Assembly: GCF_050908995.1 (NCBI RefSeq)
Contig: NW_027484944.1
Coordinates: 1-64,000, forward strand
From: Andrena cerasifolii
Lineage: Eukaryota; Arthropoda; Insecta; Hymenoptera; Andrenidae
Reading direction: 5' to 3'
Length of the DNA: 64,000 bases
Below, piece after piece: positions 25,743-38,400 of this stretch. Below the pieces are notes generated by a model that was not told the DNA's origin, made no database searches, and saw nothing but the letters and a program-made list of their open reading frames with translations. The translations under genes were made by a program, and so were the position numbers. How positions within the stretch are numbered: the first letter of the stretch is position 1; each line of letters opens with the position of its first letter.

Positions 25743-28103
25743 TGTTTTTCAATATCGGTTTTTCAATATCGGTTCTAATATCGGATTCAATATCGGTTTT
25801 TCAATATCGGTTTTGCAATATCAGTTTTTCGATGTAAGTTTTTCAATATTGGTTTTTCAATATCGGTTTTTCAATATTTGTTTTTCAATATCGGGTTTTC
25901 AATATCGGTTTTTCAATATTTGTTTTTCAATATCGGTTTTTCAATATCGGTTCTAATATCGGATTCAATATCGGTTTTTCAATATCGGTTTCGCAATATC
26001 AGTTTTTCGATATCAGTTTTTCAATATTTGTATTTCAATATCGGTTTTTCAATATCGGTTCTAATATCGGATTCAATATCGGTTTTGCAATATCAGTTTT
26101 TCGATATAGGTTTTTCGATGTAAGTTTTTCAATATTGTATTTTCAATATCGGTTCTAATATCGGATTCAATAACGGTTTTTCAATATCGGTTTTGCAATA
26201 TAAGTTTTTCGATGTAAGTTTTTCAATATTGTATTTTCAATATCGGTTCTAATATCGGATTCAATAACGGTTTTTCAATATCGGTTTTGCAATATAAGTT
26301 TTTCGATGTAAGTTTTTCAATATTGGTTTTTCAATATCGGTTCTAATATCGGATTCAATATCGGTTTTTCAATATCGGGTTTGCAATATCAGTTTTTCGA
26401 TGTAAGTTTTTCAATAATGGTTTTTCAATATCGGTTTTTCAATATCAGTTTTTCGATGTAAGTATTTCAATATTGGTTTTTCAATATCGGTTTTTCAATA
26501 TCGGTTCTAATATCGGATTCAATATCGGTTTTTCAATATCGGTTTTGCAATATCAGTTTTTCGATGTAAGTTTTTCAATATTGGTTTTTCAATATCGGTT
26601 TTTCAACATCGGTTTTGCAATATCAGTTTTTCGATGTAAGTTTTTCAATATTGGTTTTTCAATATCGGTTTTTCAATATCGGTTTTGCAATATCAGTTTT
26701 TCGATATAGGTTTTTCAATATCGGTTTTTCAATATTTGTTTTTCAATATCGGTTTTTGAATATCGGTTCTAATATCGGATTCAATATCGGTTTTTGAATA
26801 TCGGTTCTAATATCGGATTCAATATCGGTTTCTCAATATCGGTTTTTCAATATCGGTTTTTCAATATCAGTTTTTCGATATAGGTTTTTCAATATCGTTT
26901 ATTCAATATCGGTTTTTCAATATCGGTTTTTCAATATCAGTTTTTCGATGTAAGTATTTCAATATTTGTTTTTCAATATCGGTTTTTCAATATCGGTTCT
27001 AATATCGGATTCAATATCGGTTTTTCAATATCGGTTTTGCAATATCAGTTTTTCGATGTAAGTTTTTCAATATTGGTTTTTCAATATCGGTTTTTCAATA
27101 TTTGTTTTTCAATATCGGGTTTTCAATATCGGTTTTTCAATATTTGTTTTTCAATATCGGTTTTTCAATATCGGTTCTAATATCGGATTCAATATCGGTT
27201 TTTCAATATCGGTTTCGCAATATCAGTTTTTCGATATCAGTTTTTCAATATTTGTATTTCAATATCGGTTTTTCAATATCGGTTCTAATATCGGATTCAA
27301 TATCGGTTTTGCAATATCAGTTTTTCGATATAGGTTTTTCGATGTAAGTTTTTCAATATTGTATTTTCAATATCGGTTCTAATATCGGATTCAATAACGG
27401 TTTTTCAATATCGGTTTTGCAATATAAGTTTTTCGATGTAAGTTTTTCAATATTGTATTTTCAATATCGGTTCTAATATCGGATTCAATAACGGTTTTTC
27501 AATATCGGTTTTGCAATATAAGTTTTTCGATGTAAGTTTTTCAATATTGGTTTTTCAATATCGGTTCTAATATCGGATTCAATATCGGTTTTTCAATATC
27601 GGGTTTGCAATATCAGTTTTTCGATGTAAGTTTTTCAATAATGGTTTTTCAATATCGGTTTTTCAATATCAGTTTTTCGATGTAAGTATTTCAATATTGG
27701 TTTTTCAATATCGGTTTTTCAATATCGGTTCTAATATCGGATTCAATATCGGTTTTTCAATATCGGTTTTGCAATATCAGTTTTTCGATGTAAGTTTTTC
27801 AATATTGGTTTTTCAATATCGGTTTTTCAACATCGGTTTTGCAATATCAGTTTTTCGATGTAAGTTTTTCAATATTGGTTTTTCAATATCGGTTTTTCAA
27901 TATCGGTTTTGCAATATCAGTTTTTCGATATAGGTTTTTCAATATCGGTTTTTCAATATTTGTTTTTCAATATCGGTTTTTGAATATCGGTTCTAATATC
28001 GGATTCAATATCGGTTTTTGAATATCGGTTCTAATATCGGATTCAATATCGGTTTCTCAATATCGGTTTTTCAATATCGGTTTTTCAATATCAGTTTTTC
28101 GAT
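25638..28103 (+). repeat. 1,224-bp tandem duplication, two adjacent copies
   Basis: Copies start at 25638 and 26862 and are directly adjacent; the match runs to 26879/28103. Two rare variants recur at exactly 1,224 bp: CGTTTATTCAATATCGG (G at 25673 and 26897) and CGGGTTTGC (26377 and 27601). I found no difference between the copies at the places I checked, so this is either a very recent duplication or an assembly duplication. Each copy also contains the internal 94-bp duplication described separately. Confidence 0.9.
26125..26312 (+). repeat. 94-bp block in two tandem copies
   Basis: Two 94-bp units at 26125 and 26219 each read TTTTTCAATATTGT, ATTTTCAATATCGG, E, ATTCAATAACGG, A, TTTTGCAATATAAG and C. 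Elsewhere in the window this block is single (for example near 1236, 3897, 9222, 18382 and 22738). The doubling is therefore specific to this lineage. It is repeated 1,224 bp downstream at 27349-27536, so the 94-bp event came before the 1,224-bp event. Confidence 0.9.
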
Positions 28104-31100
28104 GTAAGTTTTTCAATATTGGTTTTTCAATATCGGTTTTGCAATATCAGTTTTTCGATATAGGTTTTTCAATATCGGTTTTTCAATATCGGTTTTTCAA
28201 TATCGGTTTTTCAATATCAGTTTTTCGATGTAAGTATTTCAATATTGGTTTTTCAATATCGGTTTTTCAATATCGGTTCTAATATCGGATTCAATATCGG
28301 TTTTTCAATATCGGTTTTTCAATATCAGTTTTTCGATGTAAGTATTTCAATATTGGTTTTTCAATATCGGTTCTAATATCGGATTCAATATCGGTTTTTC
28401 AAAATCGGTTTTGCAATATCAGTTTTTCAATATCGGTTTTGCAATATCAGTTTTTCGATATCAGTTTTTCAATATTTGTTTTTCAATATCGGTTTTTCAA
28501 TACCGGTTCTAATATCGGATTCAATATCGGTTTTTCAATATCGGTTTTGCAATATCAGTTTTTCGATGTAAGTTTTTCAATATTGGTTTTTCAATATCGG
28601 TTTTGCAATATCAGTTTTTCGATGTAAGTTTTTCAATATTGGTTTTTCAATATCGGTTTTTCAATATTTGTTTTTCAATATCGGGTTTTCAATATCGGTT
28701 TTTCAATATTTGTTTTTCAATATCGGTTTTTCAATATCGGTTCTAATATCGGATTCAATATCGGTTTTTCAATATCGGTTTTGCAATATCAGTTTTTCGA
28801 TGTAAGTTTTTCAATATTGGTTTTTCAAAATCGGTTTTTCAATATCGGTTTTTCAATATCGGTTTTTCAATATCGGTTTTGCAATATCAGTTTTTCAATA
28901 TCGGTTTTTCAATATCGGTTTTGCAATATCAGTTTTTCGATATCAGTTTTTCAATATTTGTATTTCAATATCGGTTTTTCAATATCGGTTCTAATATCGG
29001 ATTCAATATCGGTTTTGCAATATCAGTTTTTCGATATAGGTTTTTCGATGTAAGTTTTTCAATATTGTATTTTCAATATCGGTTCTAATATCGGATTCAA
29101 TAACGGTTTTTCAATATCGGTTTTGCAATATAAGTTTTTCGATGTAAGTTTTTCAATATTGGTTTTTCAATATCGGTTCTAATATCGGATTCAATATCGG
29201 TTTTTCAATATCGGTTTTGCAATATCAGTTTTTCGATGTAAGTTTTTCAATAATGGTTTTTCAATATCGGTTTTTCAATATCAGTTTTTCGATGTAAGTA
29301 TTTCAATATTGGTTTTTCAATATCGGTTTTTCAATATCGGTTCTAATATCGGATTCAATATCGGTTTTTCAATATCGGTTTTGCAATATCAGTTTTTCGA
29401 TGTAAGTTTTTCAATATTGGTTTTTCAATATCGGTTTTTCAATATCGGTTCTAATATCGGATTCAATATCGGTTTTTCAATATCGGTTTTGCAATATCAG
29501 TTTTTCGATGTAAGTTTTTCAATATTGGTTTTTCAATATCGGTTTTTCAATATCGGTTTTGCAATATCAGTTTTTCGATGTAAGTTTTTCAATATTGGTT
29601 TTTCAATATCGGTTCTAATATCGGATTCAATATCGGTTTTTCAATATCGGTTTTGCAATATCAGTTTTTCGATGTAAGTTTTTCAATTTTGGCTTTTCAA
29701 TATCGGTTTTTCAATATCGGTTTTTCAATATCAGTTTTTCGATATCAGTTTTTCAATATTTGTTTTTCAATATCGGTTTTTGAATATCGGTTCTAATATC
29801 GGATTCAATATCGGTTTCTCAATATCGGTTTTGCAATATCAGTTTTTCGATATAGGTTTTTCAATATCGGTTTTTCAATATCGGTTTTTCAATATCGGTT
29901 TTTCAATATCGGTTTTTCAATATCAGTTTTTCGATGTAAGTATTTCAATATCGGTTTTTCAATATCGGTTCTAATATCGGATTCAATATCGGTTTTTCAA
30001 TATCGGTTTTGCAATATCAGTTTTTCGATGTAAGTTTTTCAATATTGGTTTTTCAATATCGGTTTTTCAATATCGGTTCTAATATCGGATTCAATATCGG
30101 TTTTTCAATATCGGTTTTGCAATATCAGTTTTTCGATATCAGTTTTTCAATATTTGTATTTCAATATCGGTTTTTCAATATCAGTTTTTCGATGTAAGTT
30201 TTTCAATATTGGTTTTTCAAAATCGGTTTTTCAATATTTGTTTTTCAATATCGGTTTTTCAATATCGGTTTTGCAATATTGGTTTTTCAAAATCGGTTTT
30301 TCAATATTTGTTTTTCAATATCGGGTTTTCAATATCGGTTTTTCAATATTTGTTTTTCAATATCGGTTTTTCAATATCGGTTCTAATATCGGATTCAATA
30401 TCGGTTTCTCAATATCGGTTTTGCAATATCAGTTTTTCGATATAGGTTTTTCAATATCGGTTTTTCAATATCGGTTTTTCAACATCGGTTTTGCAATATC
30501 AGTTTTTCGATGTAAGTTTTTCAATATTGGTTTTTCAATATCGGTTTTTCAATATCGGTTTTGCAATATCAGTTTTTCGATATAGGTTTTTCAATATCGG
30601 TTTTTCAATATTTGTATTTCAATATCGGTTTTTCAATATCGGTTCTAATATCGGATTCGATATCGGCTTTGCAATATCAGTTTTTCGATATAGGTTTTTC
30701 AATATCGGTTTTTCAATATTTGTTTTTCAATATCGGTTTTTGAATATCGGTTCTAATATCGGATTCAATATCGGTTTTTGAATATCGGTTCTAATATCGG
30801 ATTCAATATCGGTTTCTCAATATCGGTTTTTCAATATCGGTTTTTCAATATCAGTTTTTCGATGTAAGTTTTTCAATATTGGTTTTTCAATATCGGTTTT
30901 GCAATATCAGTTTTTCGATATAGGTTTTTCAATATCGGTTTTTCAATATCGGTTTTTCAATATCGGTTTTTCAATATCAGTTTTTCGATGTAAGTATTTC
31001 AATATTGGTTTTTCAATATCGGTTTTTCAATATCGGTTCTAATATCGGATTCAATATCGGTTTTTCAATATCGGTTTTTCAATATCAGTTTTTCGATGTA

Positions 31101-32400
31101 AGTATTTCAATATTGGTTTTTCAATATCGGTTCTAATATCGGATTCAATATCGGTTTTTCAATATCGGTTTTGCAATATCAGTTTTTCGATATCAGTTTT
31201 TCAATATTTGTTTTTCAATATCGGTTTTTCAATATCGGTTCTAATATCGGATTCAATATCGGTTTTTCAATATCGGTTTTGCAATATCAGTTTTTCGATG
31301 TAAGTTTTTCAATATTGGTTTTTCAATATCGGTTTTTCAATATTTGTTTTTCAATATCGGGTTTTCAATATCGGTTTTTCAATATTTGTTTTTCAATATC
31401 GGTTTTTCAATATCGGTTCTAATATCGGATTCAATATCGGTTTTTCAATATCGGTTTTGCAATATCAGTTTTTCGATGTAAGTTTTTCAATATTGGTTTT
31501 TCAAAATCGGTTTTTCAATATCGGTTTTTCAATATCGGTTTTTCAATATCGGTTTTGCAATATCAGTTTTTCAATATCGGTTTTTCAATATCGGTTTCGC
31601 AATATCAGTTTTTCGATATCAGTTTTTCAATATTTGTATTTCAATATCGGTTTTTCAATATCGGTTCTAATATCGGATTCAATATCGGTTTTGCAATATC
31701 AGTTTTTCGATATAGGTTTTTCGATGTAAGTTTTTCAATATTGTATTTTCAATATCGGTTCTAATATCGGATTCAATAACGGTTTTTCAATATCGGTTTT
31801 GCAATATAAGTTTTTCGATGTAAGTTTTTCAATATTGGTTTTTCAATATCGGTTCTAATATCGGATTCAATATCGGTTTTTCAATATCGGTTTTGCAATA
31901 TCAGTTTTTCGATGTAAGTTTTTCAATAATGGTTTTTCAATATCGGTTTTTCAATATCAGTTTTTCGATGTAAGTATTTCAATATTGGTTTTTCAATATC
32001 GGTTTTTCAATATCGGTTCTAATATCGGATTCAATATCGGTTTTTCAATATCGGTTTTGCAATATCAGTTTTTCGATGTAAGTTTTTCAATATTGGTTTT
32101 TCAATATCGGTTTTTCAATATCGGTTCTAATATCGGATTCATTATCGGTTTTTCAATATCGGTTTTGCAATATCAGTTTTTCGATGTAAGTTTTTCAATA
32201 TTGGTTTTTCAATATCGGTTTTTCAATATCGGTTTTGCAATATCAGTTTTTCGATGTAAGTTTTTCAATATTGGTTTTTCAATATCGGTTCTAATATCGG
32301 ATTCAATATCGGTTTTTCAATATCGGTTTTGCAATATCAGTTTTTCGATGTAAGTTTTTCAATTTTGGTTTTTCAATATCGGTTTTTCAATATCGGTTTT
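27689..32400 (+). repeat. Superblock copy 3 (about 4.7 kb)
   Basis: The block matches superblock copy 2 (from about 7854) at offset 19,835. The offset rises to 19,905 after a 70-bp (five-monomer) gain near 29190-29260. It falls to 19,877 after a 28-bp loss at about 30271, to 19,849 after another 28-bp loss near 31170, and shifts by one at the site of copy 2's single-T deletion. The shared ATTCATTATCGG monomer (about 32142) confirms the relationship. The match ends at 32400, where copy 2 continues with B and this copy with I. From about 29300 onward it lies inside the 15-kb duplication. Confidence 0.86.
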
Positions 32401-35400
32401 TCAATATCAGTTTTTCGATATCAGTTTTTCAATATTTGTTTTTCAATATCGGTTTTTGAATATCGGTTCTAATATCGGATTCAATATCGGTTTCTCAATA
32501 TCGGTTTTGCAATATCAGTTTTTCGATATAGGTTTTTCAATATCGGTTTTTCAATATCGGTTTTTCAATATCGGTTTTTCAATATCGGTTTTTCAATATC
32601 AGTTTTTCGATGTAAGTATTTCAATATCGGTTTTTCAATATCGGTTCTAATATCGGATTCAATATCGGTTTTTCAATATCGGTTTTGCAATATCAGTTTT
32701 TCGATGTAAGTTTTTCAATATTGGTTTTTCAATATCGGTTTTTCAATATCGGTTCTAATATCGGATTCAATATCGGTTTTTCAATATCGGTTTTGCAATA
32801 TCAGTTTTCCGATGTAAGTTTTTCAATATTGGTTTTTCAATATCGGTTTTTCAATATCGGTTTTGCAATATCAGTTTTTCGATGTAAGTTTTTCAATATT
32901 GGTTTTTCAATATTTGTTTTTCAATATCGGTTTTTGAATATCGGTTCTAATATCGGATTCAATATCGGTTTTTGAATATCGGTTCTAATATCGGATTCAA
33001 TATCGGTTTCTCAATATCGGCTTTGCAATATCAGTTTTTCGATATAGGTTTTTCAATATCGTTTTTTCAATATCGGTTTTTCAATATCGGTTTTTCAATA
33101 TCAGTTTTTCGATGTAAGTATTTCAATATTGGTTTTTCAATATCGGTTTTTCAATATCGGTTCTAATATCGGATTCAATATCGGTTTTTCAATATCGGTT
33201 TTGCAATATCAGTTTTTCGATGTAAGTTTTTCAATATTGGTTTTTCAATATCGGTTTTTCAATATCGGTTTTTCAATATCAGTTTTTCGATATCAGTTTT
33301 TCAATATTTGTTTTTCAATATCGGTTTTTCAATATCGGTTCTAATATCGGATTCAATATCGGTTTTTCAATATCGGTTTTGCAATATCAGTTTTTCGATG
33401 TAAGTTTTTCAATATTGGCTTTTCAATATTGGTTTTTCAATATCGGTTCTAATATCGGATTCAATATCGGTTTTTCAATATCGGTTTTGCAATATCAGTT
33501 TTTCGATGTAAGTTTTTCGATATAGGTTTTTCAATATCGGTTTTTCAATATCGGTTTTTCAATATCGGTTTTTCAATATCAGTTTTTCGATGTAAGTATT
33601 TCAATATTGGTTTTTCAATATCGGTTTTTCAATATCGGTTCTAATATCGGATTCAATATCGGTTTTTCAATATCGGTTTTTCAATATCAGTTTTTCGATG
33701 TAAGTATTTCAATATTGGTTTTTCAATATCGGTTTTTCAATATCGGTTCTAATATCGGATTCAATATCGGTTTTTCAATATCGGTTTTGCAATATCAGTT
33801 TTTCAATATCGGTTTTGCAATATCAGTTTTTCGATATCAGTTTTTCAATATTTGTTTTTCAATATCGGTTTTTCAATATCGGTTCTAATATCGGATTCAA
33901 TATCGGTTTTTCAATATCGGTTTTGCAATATCAGTTTTTCGATGTAAGTTTTTCAATATTGGTTTTTCAATATCGGTTCTAATATCGGATTCAATATCGG
34001 TTTTTCAATATCGGTTTTGCAATATCAGTTTTTCGATGTAAGTTTTTCAATATTGGTTTTTCAATATCGGTTTTTCAATATCAGTTTTTCGATGTAAGTA
34101 TTTCAATATTGGTTTTTCAATATCGGTTTTTCAATATCGGTTCTAATATCGGATTCAATATCGGTTTTTCAATATCGGTTTTGCAATATCAGTTTTTCGA
34201 TGTAAGTTTTTCAATATTGGTTTTTCAATATCGGTTTTTCAATATCGGTTCTAATATCGGATTCAATATCGGTTTTTCAATATCGGTTTTGCAATATCAG
34301 TTTTTCGATGTAAGTTTTTCAATATTGGTTTTTCAATATCGGTTTTTCAATATCGGTTTTGCAATATCAGTTTTTCGATGTAAGTTTTTCAATATTGGTT
34401 TTTCAATATCGGTTCTAATATCGGATTCAATATCGGTTTTTCAATATCGGTTTTGCAATATCAGTTTTTCGATGTAAGTTTTTCAATTTTGGTTTTTCAA
34501 TATCGGTTTTTCAATATCGGTTTTTCAATATCAGTTTTTCGATATCAGTTTTTCAATATTTGTTTTTCAATATCGGTTTTTGAATATCGGTTCTAATATC
34601 GGATTCAATATCGGTTTCTCAATATCGGTTTTGCAATATCAGTTTTTCGATATAGGTTTTTCAATATCGGTTTTTCAATATCGGTTTTTCAATATCGGTT
34701 TTTCAATATCGGTTTTTCAATATCAGTTTTTCGATGTAAGTATTTCAATATCGGTTTTTCAATATCGGTTCTAATATCGGATTCAATATCGGTTTTTCAA
34801 TATCGGTTTTGCAATATCAGTTTTTCGATGTAAGTTTTTCAATATTGGTTTTTCAATATCGGTTTTTCAATATCGGTTCTAATATCGGATTCAATATCGG
34901 TTTTTCAATATCGGTTTTGCAATATCAGTTTTTCGATGTAAGTTTTTCAATATTGGTTTTTCAATATTTGTTTTTCAATATCGGTTTTTGAATATCGGTT
35001 CTAATATCGGATTCAATATCGGTTTTTGAATATCGGTTCTAATATCGGATTCAATATCGGTTTCTCAATATCGGCTTTGCAATATCAGTTTTTCGATATA
35101 GGTTTTTCAATATCGTTTTTTCAATATCGGTTTTTCAATATCGGTTTTTCAATATCGGTTCTAATATCGGATTCAATATTGGTTTTTCAATATCGGTTCT
35201 AATATCGGATTCAATATCGGTTTTTCAATATCGGTTTTGCAATATCAGTTTTTCGATGTAAGTTTTTCAATTTTGGTTTTTCAATATCGGTTTTTCAATA
35301 TCGGTTTTTCAATATCAGTTTTTCGATATCAGTTTTTCAATATTTGTTTTTCAATATCGGTTTTTGAATATCGGTTCTAATATCGGATTCAATATCGGTT

Positions 35401-38400
35401 TCTCAATATCGGTTTTGCAATATCAGTTTTTCGATATAGGTTTTTCAATATCGGTTTTTCAATATCGGTTTTTCAATATCGGTTTTTCAATATCGGTTTT
35501 TCAATATCAGTTTTTCGATGTAAGTATTTCAATATCGGTTTTTCAATATCGGTTCTAATATCGGATTCAATATCGGTTTTTCAATATCGGTTTTGCAATA
35601 TCAGTTTTTCGATGTAAGTTTTTCAATATTGGTTTTTCAATATCGGTTTTTCAATATCGGTTCTAATATCGGATTCAATATCGGTTTTTCAATATCGGTT
35701 TTGCAATATCAGTTTTTCGATGTAAGGTTTTCAATATTGGTTTTTCAATATCGGTTTTTCAATATCGGTTTTGCAATATCAGTTTTTCGATGTAAGTTTT
35801 TCAATATTGGTTTTTCAATATTTGTTTTTCAATATCGGTTTTTGAATATCGGTTCTAATATCGGATTCAATATCGGTTTTTGAATATCGGTTCTAATATC
35901 GGATTCAATATCGGTTTCTCAATATCGGCTTTGCAATATCAGTTTTTCGATATAGGTTTTTCAATATCGTTTTTTCAATATCGGTTTTTCAATATCGGTT
36001 TTTCAATATCAGTTTTTCGATGTAAGTATTTCAATATTGGTTTTTCAATATCGGTTTTTCAATATCGGTTCTAATATCGGTTTCAATATCGGTTTTTCAA
36101 TATCAGTTTTTCGATGTAAGTATTTCAATATTGGTTTTTCAATATCGGTTTTTCAATATCGGTTCTAATATCGGATTCAATATCGGTTTTTCAATATCGG
36201 TTTTTCAATATCAGTTTTTCGATGTAAGTATTTCAATATTGGTTTTTCAATATCGGTTTTTCAATATCGGTTCTAATATCGGATTCAATATCGGTTTTTC
36301 AATATCGGTTTTGCAATATCAGTTTTTCAATATCGGTTTTGCAATATCAGTTTTTCGATATCAGTTTTTCAATATTTGTTTTTCAATATCGGTTTTTCAA
36401 TATCGGTTCTAATATCGGATTCAATATCGGTTTTTCAATATCGGTTTTGCAATATCAGTTTTTCGATGTAAGTTTTTCAATATTGGTTTTTCAATATCGG
36501 TTTTGCAATATCAGTTTTTCGATGTAAGTTTTTCAATATTGGTTTTTCAATATCGGTTTTTCAATATTTGTTTTTCAATATCGGGTTTTCAATATCGGTT
36601 TTTCAATATTTGTTTTTCAATATCGGCTTTTCAATATCGGTTCTAATATCGGATTCAATATCGGTTTTTCAATATCGGTTTTGCAATATCAGTTTTTCGA
36701 TGTAAGTTTTTCAATATTGGTTTTTCAAAATCGGTTTTTCAATATCGGTTTTTCAATATCGGTTTTTCAATATCGGTTTTGCAATATCAGTTTTTCAATA
36801 TCGGTTTTTCAATATCGGTTTTGCAATATCAGTTTTTCGATATCAGTTTTTCAATATTTGTATTTCAATATCGGTTTTTCAATATCGGTTCTAATATCGG
36901 ATTCAATATCGGTTTTGCAATATCAGTTTTTCGATATAGGTTTTTCGATGTAAGTTTTTCAATATTGTATTTTCAATATCGGTTCTAATATCGGATTCAA
37001 TAACGGTTTTTCAATATCGGTTTTGCAATATAAGTTTTTCGATGTAAGTTTTTCAATATTGGTTTTTCAATATCGGTTCTAATATCGGATTCAATATCGG
37101 TTTTTCAATATCGGTTTTGCAATATCAGTTTTTCGATGTAAGTTTTTCAATATTGGTTTTTCAATATCGGTTTTTCAATATCAGTTTTTCGATGTAAGTA
37201 TTTCAATATTGGTTTTTCAATATCGGTTTTTCAATATCGGTTCTAATATCGGATTCAATATCGGTTTTTCAATATCGGTTTTGCAATATCAGTTTTTCGA
37301 TGTAAGTTTTTCAATATTGGTTTTTCAATATCGGTTTTTCAATATCGGTTCTAATATCGGATTCAATATCGGTTTTTCAATATCGGTTTTGCAATATCAG
37401 TTTTTCGATGTAAGTTTTTCAATATTGGTTTTTCAATATCGGTTTTTCAATATCGGTTTTGCAATATCAGTTTTTCGATGTAAGTTTTTCAATATTGGTT
37501 TTTCAATATCGGTTCTAATATCGGATTCAATATCGGTTTTTCAATATCGGTTTTGCAATATCAGTTTTTCGATGTAAGTTTTTCAATTTTGGTTTTTCAA
37601 TATCGGTTTTTCAATATCGGTTTTTCAATATCAGTTTTTCGATATCAGTTTTTCAATATTTGTTTTTCAATATCGGTTTTTGAATATCGGTTCTAATAGC
37701 GGATTCAATATCGGTTTCTCAATATCGGTTTTGCAATATCAGTTTTTCGATATAGGTTTTTCAATATCGGTTTTTCAATATCGGTTTTTCAATATCGGTT
37801 TTTCAATATCAGTTTTTCGATGTAAGTATTTCAATATCGGTTTTTCAATATCGGTTCTAATATCGGATTCAATATCGGTTTTTCAATATCGGTTTTGCAA
37901 TATCAGTTTTTCGATGTAAGTTTTTCAATATTGGTTTTTCAATATCGGTTTTTCAATATCGGTTCTAATATCGGATTCAATATCGGTTTTTCAATATCGG
38001 TTTTGCAATATCAGTTTTTCGATGTAAGTTTTTCAATATTGGTTTTTCAATATTTGTTTTTCAATATCGGTTTTTGAATATCGGTTCTAATATCGGATTC
38101 AATATCGGTTTTTGAATATCGGTTCTAATATCGGATTCAATATCGGTTTCTCAATATCGGCTTTGCAATATCAGTTTTTCGATATAGGTTTTTCAATATC
38201 GTTTTTTCAATATCGGTTTTTCAATATCGGTTTTTCAATATCAGTTTTTCGATGTAAGTATTTCAATATTTGTTTTTCAATATCGGTTTTTCAATATCGG
38301 TTCTAATATCGGATTCAATATCGGTTTTTCAATATCGGTTTTGCAATATCAGTTTTTCGATGTAAGTTTTTCAATATTGGTTTTTCAATATCGGTTTTTC

